DNA of 64,000 bases from Paenibacillus sp. Soil522. Lineage in GTDB: Bacteria; Bacillota; Bacilli; Paenibacillales; Paenibacillaceae. The position numbers were made by a program, and so were the translations under genes. The notes beneath the pieces are model-generated. The model was given only the letters and a program-made list of their open reading frames with translations. It ran no database searches and was not told the origin of the DNA. How positions within the stretch are numbered: the stretch's first letter is position 1; every line of letters starts with the position of its first letter. Positions 8,596 to 17,393 of this stretch are shown piece after piece. Location of the stretch: positions 62,001 to 126,000 of the forward strand of contig NZ_LMRV01000055.1 of the NCBI RefSeq assembly GCF_001428245.1. The letters run 5' to 3'.

Positions 8596-9348
8596 ATGAT
8601 GTTTGCCAGCTTGGAAGGTAAGAAAGCGCTCGTAACCGGGGCGTCGCGCGGAATAGGCAGATCGATTGCAATTGCACTTGCCGAAGCAGGCGCGGATGTT
8701 GCGGTTAACTACTCCGGCAGCGAGGCTGCGGCAGTTGAAACGGCACAAGCCGTTGAAGCTCTTGGAAGACGCGCAATTGTCATCAAAGCTAATGTCGGCA
8801 AAGCAAGCGAATTTGAAGCGATGGTCAAGGAAGTCATCGAACAATTTGGCGCAGTTGACATTTTGGTGAATAATGCGGGTATTACTAGAGATAATTTAAT
8901 CATGCGTATGAAGGAGGACGAGTTCGACCAAGTTATTGAAACGAACCTTAAGGGCGTCTTCAATGGCATTAAAGCGGTCACTCGTTCGATGATGAAGCAG
9001 CGTTCCGGCCGGATCATCAACATTTCTTCGGTCGTTGGTGTGCTCGGAAATCCGGGACAAGCTAACTATGTCGCGGCGAAGGCTGGCGTAATCGGCCTGA
9101 CTAAGGCTAGCGCTCGCGAGCTTGCGTCCCGCGGCATAACAGTTAACTGTGTTGCCCCTGGATTTATCCAAACCGAAATGACGGACAAGCTACCGGAAGA
9201 AATGCGCCAGTCGCTGGCTGGCCAAATACCGCTTGCCCGTCTCGGTGACCCGAGCGACATTGCAAATGCGGTCCGTTTCCTTGCTTCGGATGCCTCAGCC
9301 TATATGACTGGACAGACGATTCATGTGGACGGCGGCATGTATATGTAG
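8596..9348 (+). CDS. fabG: 3-oxoacyl-ACP reductase FabG
   Basis: A 250-residue short-chain dehydrogenase that reduces 3-oxoacyl-ACP with NADPH. The cofactor motif is TGASRGIG near residue 14, NNAG is at about 92-95, and the catalytic Ser145, Tyr158 and Lys162 lie in the ISSVVG and NYVAAKAG stretches. Two adjacent ATG codons (8596, 8599) follow GGAGG. The second has the better spacing, so the true protein may be one residue shorter. It starts 12 bases after fabD. Confidence 0.95.
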   Translation: MMFASLEGKKALVTGASRGIGRSIAIALAEAGADVAVNYSGSEAAAVETAQAVEALGRRAIVIKANVGKASEFEAMVKEVIEQFGAVDILVNNAGITRDNLIMRMKEDEFDQVIETNLKGVFNGIKAVTRSMMKQRSGRIINISSVVGVLGNPGQANYVAAKAGVIGLTKASARELASRGITVNCVAPGFIQTEMTDKLPEEMRQSLAGQIPLARLGDPSDIANAVRFLASDASAYMTGQTIHVDGGMYM

Positions 9349-9412
9349 CACTAAATAATTCCCCTTTGTGGAATTAGCACGGTTACGTATGGCATTTTAT
9401 CTTTAATTCTCG

Positions 9413-9418
9413 TATAAT
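9413..9418 (+). promoter_or_regulatory. Possible -10 box upstream of acpP
   Basis: TATAAT at 9413-9418, 22 bases before the acpP start codon. No convincing -35 box is seen at the right distance, so an internal acpP promoter is only possible. The short spacing would give a very short leader. Confidence 0.35.
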
Positions 9419-9439
9419 ACCATGGAGGAGGTGAACCGG

Positions 9440-9673
9440 ATGTCCGAAGTAGTAGATCGCGTAAAACGTATCGTCATCGACCGACTAGGCGTAGACGAAG
9501 CGGAAGTTACACTTGAAGCTTCATTTAAAGATGACCTCGGCGCTGACTCTCTTGATGTCGTTGAATTGGTCATGGAGCTAGAAGACGAGTTTGATATGGA
9601 AATCTCTGATGAAGATGCAGAGACAATCACCACTGTGGGAGAAGTAGTTAAATACATACAATCTCATACGTAA
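9440..9673 (+). CDS. acpP: Acyl carrier protein
   Basis: A 77-residue acidic protein that carries growing acyl chains on a phosphopantetheine arm. The attachment site is Ser37 in [10 protein letters not shown]. The rest is the helical ACP fold with [14 protein letters not shown]. The start is ATG at 9440 after GGAGGTG. An upstream in-frame ATG at 9422 overlaps that ribosome-binding site and is rejected. It lies between fabG and fabF, as is usual. Confidence 0.97.
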   Translation: MSEVVDRVKRIVIDRLGVDEAEVTLEASFKDDLGADSLDVVELVMELEDEFDMEISDEDAETITTVGEVVKYIQSHT

Positions 9674-9680
9674 GAAGGAC

Positions 9681-9708
9681 AAGTCCCGTTTTAAAAAAAA
9701 CGGGACTT
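9681..9708 (+). terminator. Hairpin after acpP, possible weak terminator
   Basis: A 12-bp stem: AAGTCCCG/CGGGACTT extended by TTTT/AAAA pairs. The bases after the stem are not a T-run, so termination would be partial at best. It may instead protect the abundant acpP message from 3' decay. Confidence 0.5.
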
Positions 9709-9771
9709 ATCTCCATCTAGACCGTTTTCATTGATTACGATTATGCAAAGCGTTATAGCTTGATACGCATC

Positions 9772-9869
9772 GATTTTATACCTCCTTATATTTCAAGCGT
9801 AAAGGCTCTCTCCGTTCACGAATGGTATCGCTTTTATTTACCGAGAAATATAAGCAGGGTATACGCATC
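9772..9869. repeat. Large interrupted inverted repeat in the acpP-fabF gap
   Basis: The outer arms are nearly self-complementary. TATACC (9777-9782) pairs with GGTATA (9858-9863), and CTTATATTTC (9785-9794) pairs with GAAATATAAG (9845-9854), with only a small internal loop between them. Inside, AAGCG (9795-9799) can pair with CGCTT (9829-9833), and CCGTT (9812-9816) with AATGG (9821-9825). It ends about 75 bases before fabF. No protein is encoded. It could be a structured fabF leader or a miniature palindromic element. Confidence 0.6.
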
Positions 9870-9944
9870 AAATGAACGTCGACTTAAATGAAACAAGATG
9901 ATGCAGCATGCTCATCTATATTGCTGGACATAGAGGTGAATCGA

Positions 9945-11186
9945 ATGAAACAAAGAGTTGTTGTTACTGGTATGGGGGTTATTACCTCGCTCGGTTCCGA
10001 TTTGGAGCAATTCTGGGGTAACCTGATGGAAGGAAAATCCGGGGTATCGGTTGTTGAGGCCTTCGATTTCTCCGAATACCCAACGCGCATTGCCGCAGAA
10101 ATCAAAAATTTCAATCCCGAAGATTACGGTTTAGATAAAAAAGAAGCACGCAGAATGGACCGTTTCGTTCAATTTGCGGCAGTAGCCAGCCAGTTGGCGG
10201 TTAAAGATGCGGATTTGCAAATTGGCCAAAATGCGGACGCTGAACGCGTTGGAGTTATGGTTGGCTCCGGTATCGGCGGGCTTGGCACTTGGGAGGATCA
10301 GCATAATATTTTGCTGGAGAAGGGTCCTAAGCGCGTCAGCCCATTCTTTATCCCGATGATGATCGCGAACATGGCCTCCGGCCAAGTGTCGATGCTTACC
10401 GGCGCGAAAGGCCCGAACAGCACAGCGGTTACTGCTTGTGCGACGGGTACTCATTCCATCGGAGATTCGTTCAAAATGATTCAGCGCGGCGATGCCGACG
10501 TCATGATCGCCGGCGGTGCAGAAGCGACGATTAGACCTACAGGAATGGCGGGCTTCTGCTCGATGCGGGCGATGTCTGTACGCAATGATGAGCCGGCAAA
10601 GGCAAGTAGACCGTTCGACATAGACCGCGACGGTTTCGTTATGGGCGAAGGCGCTGGCGTATTGGTACTGGAGTCGCTTGAGCATGCTCAAGCACGCGGT
10701 GCAAAAATTTATGCAGAGGTGATTGGCTACGGCATGAGCGGCGACGCCCATCACATGACCGAGCCCGATCCGGATGGCGCTGCTCGCTGCATGACGAAGG
10801 CGTTGAAGGATGCCGGTATTGAACCTTCTGACATCGACTACATCAATGCGCACGGCACATCAACACCGGTAGGCGACCGCTCGGAGACGAAGGCGATTAA
10901 GAAAGCGCTTGGAGACCATGCTTACAAAGTAGCGGTCAGCTCGACAAAATCGATGACGGGCCATTTGCTTGGAGCTGCCGGTGGCGTAGAGGCCGTTATT
11001 CTTGGCTTGACACTCAAAAACGGTATCATTGCTCCGACCATTAATTTGGATAATCAGGATCCTGAATGCGATCTCGATTACGTCCCGAATACACCGCGTG
11101 AGGCGAATGTGAAGACGGCATTGTCAAACTCGTTCGGCTTCGGTGGTCACAATGCATCGATCGTGATGAAAGTTTATGAAGCGTGA
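9945..11186 (+). CDS. fabF: 3-oxoacyl-ACP synthase II FabF
   Basis: A 413-residue elongating condensing enzyme, the same length as B. subtilis FabF. The catalytic residues are Cys165 ([10 protein letters not shown]), His303 ([11 protein letters not shown]) and His340 ([13 protein letters not shown]). The start is ATG at 9945 after GAGGTG. In B. subtilis fabF is in a separate fabHA-fabF operon. Here it sits with the fab cluster directly before rnc. No second FapR box is visible upstream. Confidence 0.96.
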   Translation: MKQRVVVTGMGVITSLGSDLEQFWGNLMEGKSGVSVVEAFDFSEYPTRIAAEIKNFNPEDYGLDKKEARRMDRFVQFAAVASQLAVKDADLQIGQNADAERVGVMVGSGIGGLGTWEDQHNILLEKGPKRVSPFFIPMMIANMASGQVSMLTGAKGPNSTAVTACATGTHSIGDSFKMIQRGDADVMIAGGAEATIRPTGMAGFCSMRAMSVRNDEPAKASRPFDIDRDGFVMGEGAGVLVLESLEHAQARGAKIYAEVIGYGMSGDAHHMTEPDPDGAARCMTKALKDAGIEPSDIDYINAHGTSTPVGDRSETKAIKKALGDHAYKVAVSSTKSMTGHLLGAAGGVEAVILGLTLKNGIIAPTINLDNQDPECDLDYVPNTPREANVKTALSNSFGFGGHNASIVMKVYEA

Positions 11187-11880
11187 TTCCTTTTATGAGC
11201 TGCAGCAGCGGCTGCAGCTGAATTTTAAACGTACGAAGCTGCTGAAGCAGGCCTTCACCCACACTTCTTATGTCAATGAACACAAGCGCGGGTCTGCTCA
11301 GGACAATGAACGTTTGGAGTTTTTGGGTGATGCGGTGCTGCAGCTGCTAGTGTCGGAATATTTGTTCGCGACTTATCCGCAGCGACCGGAAGGCGAGCTG
11401 ACGAGAATGCGCGCCTCTATCGTCTGCGAGCCTTCCTTGGCACAATTTGCGGAACGTCTGGAGCTCGGCTCCCACGTGCTGCTTGGGCGCGGTGAAGAGC
11501 AGCTAGGCGGCAGGCAGCGTCAGGCTTTGCTGGCTGACTTGTTTGAGTCGTTTGTCGGCGCGATCTTCCTTGATGCCGGCATTGAGCAAACGAGAGCCTT
11601 CCTTAATGAGCATATGTTCCCGTTCGTTGAGTCCAATGACTACGGCCTGCTTGTGAAGGATTCCAAGTCGAAGCTGCAGGAGCGCTCTCAGCATCATGGA
11701 CTGGGTCCGGTTGAATATCGTATCATCGAGGAACGTGGACCAGCGCATGATCGTGAATTTGTCGTTGAAGTATATCTCGGGGAAGAACGCTTTGGCGTTG
11801 GAAACGGGAGAACGAAGAAGGAAGCGGAGCAGCGTGCTGCGGCTGAAGCATGGCGTACGCTGTCGCAGGAACAAGCTTAA
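11176..11880 (+). CDS. rnc: Ribonuclease III
   Basis: A 234-residue double-strand-specific endonuclease for rRNA and mRNA processing. The signature [12 protein letters not shown] lies near residue 44, the second metal-binding stretch [15 protein letters not shown] near residue 118, and a C-terminal double-stranded RNA-binding domain ends in [16 protein letters not shown]. The ATG at 11176 lies inside the last codons of fabF (11-base overlap) and has only a weak ribosome-binding site, so translational coupling is likely. Confidence 0.95.
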   Translation: MKRDSFYELQQRLQLNFKRTKLLKQAFTHTSYVNEHKRGSAQDNERLEFLGDAVLQLLVSEYLFATYPQRPEGELTRMRASIVCEPSLAQFAERLELGSHVLLGRGEEQLGGRQRQALLADLFESFVGAIFLDAGIEQTRAFLNEHMFPFVESNDYGLLVKDSKSKLQERSQHHGLGPVEYRIIEERGPAHDREFVVEVYLGEERFGVGNGRTKKEAEQRAAAEAWRTLSQEQA

Positions 11881-11889
11881 TCAGCGAAG

Positions 11890-11935
11890 AGAGTGTCCAG
11901 TGAAGGTCATGCGACCGGAAGGACACTCTTTTTTT
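11890..11935 (+). terminator. Rho-independent terminator after rnc
   Basis: A 9-bp stem AGAGTGTCC (11890-11898) / GGACACTCT (11921-11929) followed by a T-run to 11935. It ends the fab-rnc transcript. Confidence 0.88.
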
Positions 11936-11939
11936 CTTA

Positions 11940-11987
11940 AAATATAAGATATTTATAAGTTTCACACTTATAAATATACTTATATTT
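11940..11987. repeat. AT-rich inverted repeat in the rnc-smc gap
   Basis: AAATATAAG followed by ATATTTATAAG (11940-11959) is complementary to CTTATAAATAT, A, CTTATATTT (11967-11987). The match is perfect apart from one extra base, giving a 20-bp stem with a seven-base loop. It starts just after the rnc terminator and abuts the shared motif copy B. It has no coding content. Confidence 0.6.
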
Positions 11988-12040
11988 CACCGCGAAACAA
12001 GCTTTTGCCGCCAAGGACGGCGACAGCCGTTTGCGCTTGG
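11984..12040. repeat. Copy B of the motif shared with the fabH-fabD gap
   Basis: It contains ATTTCACCGCG, AGCTTTTGCCGCC, GGACGGCG and CCGTTTGCGCTTGG, matching 7574-7630 in order. CAAGC (11998-12002) can pair with GCTTG (12035-12039) around a GCCG/CGGC inner stem. The remaining part of this 331-base gene-free stretch (12041-12158) shows no convincing gene. Confidence 0.4.
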
Positions 12041-12158
12041 TAATAACTGAAAATACATACATGTATTCGATATGATAATAAATGGCGACGACGCTTTTGT
12101 ACGGTCTAAGGAAGGTGAAAGCCATTTTCACTGGGCTACCGTTAAACCGCCGTTAAGG

Positions 12159-12187
12159 TTATCAAGGCCCATTAGATGTGGTACAAT
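12159..12187 (+). promoter_or_regulatory. Probable promoter for smc-ftsY
   Basis: TTATCA at 12159-12164 and TACAAT at 12182-12187 with a 17-base spacer. A TGG just before the -10 box gives an extended -10 element that offsets the weak -35. Confidence 0.55.
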
Positions 12188-12211
12188 GAGGGGTGAGGTG
12201 AAAACCAAAAC

Positions 12212-15200
12212 ATGTTTCTGAGACGGATTGAATTATCAGGTTTTAAGTCTTTCGCCGATAAGACTGAAATGGAATTTGTAACCGGAATTACAGCGGTGGT
12301 AGGTCCGAACGGCAGCGGAAAAAGTAACATTTCGGATGGCATACGCTGGGTGCTTGGCGAGCAAAGCGCGAAGAGTTTGCGCGGCGGCAAGATGGAGGAT
12401 ATTATTTTTGCCGGAAGCGATGCCCGTAAGGCTGTCAACTATAGCGAGGTTTCGCTTACGCTGGATAATGCTGACGGTGCGCTGCCTCTTGAGTATAACG
12501 AGGTAACGGTCACCCGCCGTGTACACCGGAGCGGCGATAGCGAATATTTGATTAACAAGCAGCCGTGCAGGCTAAAAGATATTACCGAGCTGTTTATGGA
12601 TACCGGTATCGGTAAAGAGGCTTACTCCATCATCGGACAAGGTCGAATTGAAGAGATTTTAAGCACGCGCTCGGAGGACCGGCGCGGTATTTTTGAGGAA
12701 GCCTCCGGCATAGTCAAATACAAGTCGCGTAAACGCGAGGCGCAGAGAAAGCTCGATGAAACCGAGCAGAACCTGCTTCGCATACATGACCTTGTAGCGG
12801 AGCTTGAGGATCAAGTTGGTCCGCTGCGCAAGCAGTCGGAGAAAGCCATTCACTTTAAGGCTCTTAAGGAACAGTTGAAAACGAAAGAAATCTCAATGTA
12901 CGTACATAACATTGAACAGATCCATAGCTCCTGGAATGAAGCGAACGGCAAGCTTGAGCGTTTGCAGCAGGAGCAGCTTCAGCTGTCCACTGTTGTCAGC
13001 AAGCATGATGCGCATTTGGAGAAGGATCGCCAGCAGCTGCGGGAGCTTGAGCAGGCTCTCGACCAGCTTCATGAAGCGATGCTGCAAATTAGCGAGGATT
13101 TTGAGAAATGCGAGGGCTATGGCGAGGTTCTTAAAGAGCGCAAACGCAATCTGGAGCAGAATAAACGGCAGCTTGAAGAATCTATTGCCGCGCAGGATGC
13201 CCGCATTGGCACTATGACTCAGGAGGAAGCGGAATTCCGCAGCCGCGCTGCGGCGCTTCAGCTTCAGCTGGCTGATCTCCGCGCGAAAATTACCGAAGAA
13301 GAAGCGCGATTGCTTGGCGTTGCGGGCGGTGCAGTTGCCGATGCGGAGGAAACGCTTAAGGGCGAGCTGCTGGAGGTGCTCAGCGCAATGGCTCAGCATC
13401 GCAATGAAATTCGATATGCGGCTCAGCAGCAGGAAACACTGCAGCGGCGTATGGAGCGAATTAGCGAGGACGAGACAAAATGGCAGGAGCAGCAAGCAAG
13501 ACTGGATGAAAGACGGTCAGAGCTAACGCTTTCACTTGAATCTACGCTCGCTCGCCTGGAGCAGGCAAGGAACACATCGCTCGCCGAGTCTGAGCAAACC
13601 AGAACGATTTCGCAAAGCATGGAAGAAGTTACGTTAGCCATTCGAAAGTGGGAGCAGAAGCTCGACAGTCACGTTTCGAGACGCGACACGATGAAGGAAA
13701 TGCAGGATGCTTTAGACGGCTTCATGCAGGGTGTTAAAGAAGTGCTCAAAGCCTCGAGGCGCGGCAGCGGCGGCATTAGCGGTGTTCATGGCGCGGTTGC
13801 GGAGCTTGTTCGTGTTCCTGAACGTATCGAAACGGCTGTTGAGACGGCGCTTGGCGGAGCGCTGCAGCACATTGTCATGGAGGACGAGAAAACGGCCCGT
13901 ACCGCAATCGCCTTTCTGAAGCAGCGCCAGCTTGGACGGGCAACCTTCCTTCCGCTGGATGTCATCCGTGGCAGACAAGTGCCTGAGCATGACAAGCGGA
14001 CTGCAGAATCGGTCGACGGTTTCGTTGGTGTTGCTGCTGATCTGGTCAGCTCGGATTCCCGTTATGCGGCGATAGTGAATAATTTGCTGGGTAATGTACT
14101 GCTTGCCGAGACGCTAGAACAAGCGAATCGGATCGCTTCGAAGTGCCAATACCGCTACCGCGTCGTTACACTTGAGGGCGATATCGTAAATGCCGGCGGA
14201 TCGATGACGGGAGGCAGCTTGCAGAAGAAGGGGGCCAGCTTGCTTGGCCGTCAACGTCAGATCGACGCGCTTGACCAAGATATTGAGAATGCACGCAGGA
14301 TGGTAGAGCAGCTGCGCAATAAGCTAAGCGATTTGCGCAAAAAGCATTCGATACGCACCCAAAAAATAGAGGAATTGCGCGCTGAAGGCGAGAAAAGCCG
14401 GATTGAGGAGCAGCAAATCAGAGCGGAGCTTCAGCAGCTGCACAATGAAGCCAAGCATTTGGATGAACAGCGGCAGCTATACTCGGCAGACCGCAATACG
14501 CATTTATCCGAGCAGAAGGATGCGCAGGCGGCGGCTGCAGCGGCAGAGCTCCGGTTAGAGCAGCTTGTCGTAGATGAGGCAAGGCTGCAGGAAGCGATCC
14601 GTATGGCGGAGGAGCGGCGTAGAGCGAGCGAATCGGCTAAGGAAGAGCTGCAAGGCCAGCTTACCGATATTAAGATCGCGGCGGCGAAGACGGATCAGGA
14701 AAGGCTCTCGTTCGAGGATCAATCGGCACGCGTGCGCGCTGATATACAGCGGGTGAAGCAGGAGCTGGCAGGGCTTCGCTCCTTGTCCGTACAGCAGGAG
14801 GAAGAGCTGAAGCGCCATGCCGATGAGACGGTGCAGCAGATTGAGCAGCTTAACCATCTTCGCTTGAAGAAGCAGGAATGCGCGGAACAGACGGATTTGA
14901 AGCGATCTGCGCGCGCACAGCGTATTACTGAGCTTGATCTGGGCGAAAGTGAGACGAAGGAGCAGCGTGCTCAGCTCAGACAAGTCGAAGAGCAAATGCG
15001 GCAGACGGAGATTGCTGCTAACCGGCTTGATGTGGAGCTGGATAATCTGCTTCGCAAGCTAAGCGAGGAATATGAGCTCAGCTATGAGCTTGCCAAAGAG
15101 CAGTATCCGGTGCCGGAGGATGTTGTCGGGACGCAGAACGAGGTTAGAGATATTAAACGCCAGATAACGGCTCTTGGCGAGGTTAACCTGGGCGCTATCG

Positions 15201-15790
15201 AGGAATATGAGCGGGTTAGCGAACGGTTTGAGTTTTTGTCAGAGCAGAAGAATGACTTAATCGATGCGAAAACGACGCTGTATCAGGTAATCCGTGAAAT
15301 GGACGATGAAATGTCGAAACGGTTCAAAATGACTTTTGAAGCGATTCGCGGACATTTTGTCATCGTATTCGCGAAGCTATTCGGCGGTGGAAGGGCTGAT
15401 CTTGTGCTCGTAGAGCCGGATCGCGTGCTTGATACCGGTATTGATATCGTTGCGCAGCCACCGGGCAAAAAGCTGCAAAACCTGCAGCTGCTGTCTGGCG
15501 GAGAGCGCGCATTGACGGCGATCGCCTTGCTGTTTGCCATTTTGCAGGTGAAGCCGGTTCCGTTCTGCGTGCTCGATGAGGTAGAAGCCGCGCTCGACGA
15601 AGCAAACGTATCGCGTTTCGCTCAATATTTGCGCGAGTTTTCGGAGCTGACGCAATTCATCGTAGTAACCCACCGCAAGGGTACAATGGAAGAAGCAGAT
15701 GTGTTATATGGCGTTACGATGGAGGAAGGCGGCGTATCCAAGCTCGTATCGGTACGCTTAGAGGATGATGAAGAGCCGGTATCCGCATAA
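12212..15790 (+). CDS. smc: Chromosome segregation ATPase SMC
   Basis: A 1192-residue condensin subunit that organises and segregates the chromosome with ScpA and ScpB. The Walker A motif GPNGSGKSN is at residues 31-39. Two long coiled coils rich in Glu, Gln, Lys and Arg flank a hinge around residues 515-640 that contains GGSMTGGS. The C-terminal half-head has the ABC signature LSGGERALTAIALLFA and Walker B FCVLDEVEAALDEAN. Length and domain order are standard. The start is ATG at 12212 after GGGGTGAGGTG. It lies upstream of ftsY, as in B. subtilis. Confidence 0.97.
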   Translation: MFLRRIELSGFKSFADKTEMEFVTGITAVVGPNGSGKSNISDGIRWVLGEQSAKSLRGGKMEDIIFAGSDARKAVNYSEVSLTLDNADGALPLEYNEVTVTRRVHRSGDSEYLINKQPCRLKDITELFMDTGIGKEAYSIIGQGRIEEILSTRSEDRRGIFEEASGIVKYKSRKREAQRKLDETEQNLLRIHDLVAELEDQVGPLRKQSEKAIHFKALKEQLKTKEISMYVHNIEQIHSSWNEANGKLERLQQEQLQLSTVVSKHDAHLEKDRQQLRELEQALDQLHEAMLQISEDFEKCEGYGEVLKERKRNLEQNKRQLEESIAAQDARIGTMTQEEAEFRSRAAALQLQLADLRAKITEEEARLLGVAGGAVADAEETLKGELLEVLSAMAQHRNEIRYAAQQQETLQRRMERISEDETKWQEQQARLDERRSELTLSLESTLARLEQARNTSLAESEQTRTISQSMEEVTLAIRKWEQKLDSHVSRRDTMKEMQDALDGFMQGVKEVLKASRRGSGGISGVHGAVAELVRVPERIETAVETALGGALQHIVMEDEKTARTAIAFLKQRQLGRATFLPLDVIRGRQVPEHDKRTAESVDGFVGVAADLVSSDSRYAAIVNNLLGNVLLAETLEQANRIASKCQYRYRVVTLEGDIVNAGGSMTGGSLQKKGASLLGRQRQIDALDQDIENARRMVEQLRNKLSDLRKKHSIRTQKIEELRAEGEKSRIEEQQIRAELQQLHNEAKHLDEQRQLYSADRNTHLSEQKDAQAAAAAAELRLEQLVVDEARLQEAIRMAEERRRASESAKEELQGQLTDIKIAAAKTDQERLSFEDQSARVRADIQRVKQELAGLRSLSVQQEEELKRHADETVQQIEQLNHLRLKKQECAEQTDLKRSARAQRITELDLGESETKEQRAQLRQVEEQMRQTEIAANRLDVELDNLLRKLSEEYELSYELAKEQYPVPEDVVGTQNEVRDIKRQITALGEVNLGAIEEYERVSERFEFLSEQKNDLIDAKTTLYQVIREMDDEMSKRFKMTFEAIRGHFVIVFAKLFGGGRADLVLVEPDRVLDTGIDIVAQPPGKKLQNLQLLSGGERALTAIALLFAILQVKPVPFCVLDEVEAALDEANVSRFAQYLREFSELTQFIVVTHRKGTMEEADVLYGVTMEEGGVSKLVSVRLEDDEEPVSA

Positions 15791-15830
15791 ACAAATAAAG
15801 CCGGCAATGTGAGGATAGGGAGTTGAAACG

Positions 15831-16838
15831 ATGAGTTTTTTTAAGAGGCTTAAGGAAAGTATCGCAACGAAGACGGAAGCGGTAACGAATGTTTTCAAAG
15901 AAGGCTTGTCGAAGACGCGTACTGCGTTCGTAGAAAAGGTCGAGGAGCTTATTACGCGCCGCAAAAAAATCGACGAGCAATTTTATGAGGAGCTTGAAGA
16001 GATTCTAATAGGCGCGGATGTTGGCGTAAACACCGTTATGCAGCTGATTGACGATCTTCGCGTCGAGGTGAAGAAGCGCAAGATCGAGGATGCCGCAGAT
16101 TTGCAGCCGGTTCTTTCCGAGAAGCTGATCCAGCTTATGAAGAGTGACGATCAATCCGGTTTACGGATGGCTTCGAGCGGCATTACCGTTATTTTGTTCG
16201 TAGGGGTTAACGGTGTCGGCAAAACGACGACAATCGGAAAGCTTGCGCACAAGTTCAAGAGTGAGGGCAAAAGCGTGCTTATGGCAGCCGGTGATACGTT
16301 CCGTGCAGGAGCAATCGAGCAGCTTGAGGTATGGGGGCAGCGCGTAGGCGTCGACGTTATTAAGCAGCAGTCAGGAGCGGATCCGGCGGCCGTTATGTAT
16401 GATGCGGTGCAAGCCGCTAAACAGCGCGGCGTAGATGTGCTCTTGTGCGATACAGCTGGAAGGCTGCAAAATAAAACGAATTTGATGGAAGAGCTCAATA
16501 AAATTTTCCGCGTCATAAGGCGCGAGCTGCCGGATGCCCCGCATGAGGTTCTGCTTGTGCTTGATGCAACGACAGGTCAAAACGCGCTCAGCCAAGCGAA
16601 GCTGTTCGGCGAGAAGAGCGGCGTCACCGGTCTTGTACTGACGAAGCTGGACGGTACCGCTAAGGGCGGCATCGTTATCGCGATTCGGAATGAGCTTAGC
16701 TTGCCGGTCAAGCTTGTTGGGCTAGGAGAGAAAATGGGCGACCTTCAGCAGTTTGATTCGGAGCAATTTATCCACGCGCTGTTTGCCGGGTTAATCCAAC
16801 GCGAGGATGAGCAGGATTCGGAGAAAACGACGGAATAA
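15831..16838 (+). CDS. ftsY: Signal recognition particle receptor FtsY
   Basis: A 335-residue SRP GTPase that docks SRP-ribosome complexes at the membrane translocon. A short N-terminal region is followed by the N domain and the G domain, with P-loop GVNGVGKT at 125-132, DTFRAGAIEQL, DTAGRLQNK and TKLDGTAKGG. There is no long acidic A domain, as in other Firmicutes. It starts 40 bases after smc, so the two are probably co-transcribed. Its partner Ffh is encoded 0.6 kb downstream. Confidence 0.96.
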   Translation: MSFFKRLKESIATKTEAVTNVFKEGLSKTRTAFVEKVEELITRRKKIDEQFYEELEEILIGADVGVNTVMQLIDDLRVEVKKRKIEDAADLQPVLSEKLIQLMKSDDQSGLRMASSGITVILFVGVNGVGKTTTIGKLAHKFKSEGKSVLMAAGDTFRAGAIEQLEVWGQRVGVDVIKQQSGADPAAVMYDAVQAAKQRGVDVLLCDTAGRLQNKTNLMEELNKIFRVIRRELPDAPHEVLLVLDATTGQNALSQAKLFGEKSGVTGLVLTKLDGTAKGGIVIAIRNELSLPVKLVGLGEKMGDLQQFDSEQFIHALFAGLIQREDEQDSEKTTE

Positions 16839-16901
16839 CGCGCTTTTGAGCCGAGCTCAATGCTGGTCTTTGCTGCTTGTAAAGGTGACAAGGGGAAATG
16901 C

Positions 16902-16931
16902 TTGACAGCTGCCTATGGCGTCATGTATGAT
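16902..16931 (+). promoter_or_regulatory. Sigma-A promoter for ylxM-ffh
   Basis: TTGACA at 16902-16907 and TATGAT at 16926-16931 with an 18-base spacer. The start point would be about 16938, at the first base of the leader hairpin. Confidence 0.75.
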
Positions 16932-16937
16932 AATAGA

Positions 16938-16975
16938 CGTCGCCTAGTGTAAAGGTATTTACCTTGTCGGTGACG
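16938..16975 (+). other. Structured 5' leader hairpin of ylxM-ffh
   Basis: CGTCGCC (16938-16944) pairs with GGTGACG (16969-16975), including one G-U pair. An inner stem AAGGTA/TACCTT (16952-16957 with 16960-16965) lies within. It begins where transcription is predicted to start and ends about 15 bases before the ylxM ribosome-binding site. There is no T-run, so it is more likely a 5' stabiliser than a terminator. Confidence 0.5.
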
Positions 16976-17004
16976 CAAGCATAATAACAGGAGGGGCTGC
17001 GGGG

Positions 17005-17358
17005 ATGAAAGCAAATGAACCAGATGCCTTATCCAAAATGACCCGAATAAACTTGTTGTTCGACTTTTACGAGCCGCTCTTAACAGAGAAGCAGCGGACG
17101 TTCCTTAAATATTATTTTCACGATGATTTCTCCCTTGGAGAGATCGCGGCAGAGTTCGGCATTAGCCGGCAGGCGGTATATGAGCACATCAAGCGTGCTG
17201 AACAGGTGCTTGAGAGCTATGAAAGCAAGCTTGGCTTGCTTGTAAGGCATGAATCACTTCAACAATTAACGGTGCAGCTTGTCAACAGCGTAAACGAGCT
17301 TTCGATTGCTGAGCAGGACAGGCAGGCGCTTATGCGTGTCATTGCACAATTTAATTAG
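17005..17358 (+). CDS. ylxM: Putative DNA-binding protein YlxM (UPF0122)
   Basis: A 117-residue protein with a sigma-70 region 4-like helix-turn-helix: [21 protein letters not shown] at about residues 50-70. It is always found next to ffh. In streptococci the homologue binds and modulates the SRP GTPase Ffh. A transcriptional role is suggested by the fold but not shown. The start is ATG at 17005 after AGGAGGGG. Confidence 0.9.
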   Translation: MKANEPDALSKMTRINLLFDFYEPLLTEKQRTFLKYYFHDDFSLGEIAAEFGISRQAVYEHIKRAEQVLESYESKLGLLVRHESLQQLTVQLVNSVNELSIAEQDRQALMRVIAQFN

Positions 17359-17393
17359 GCTGAATAATACATGAAGAGTGGAGGTGACGGTAC

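Noticed and set aside
9357..9374. AATTCC/GGAATT hairpin after fabG
   Set aside because: A short AT-rich stem with no T-run; too weak to call a terminator.
12058..12140. Possible 24-codon plus-strand frame upstream of smc starting at an ATG near 12083
   Set aside because: No ribosome-binding site and no recognisable sequence; likely chance in a non-coding leader.
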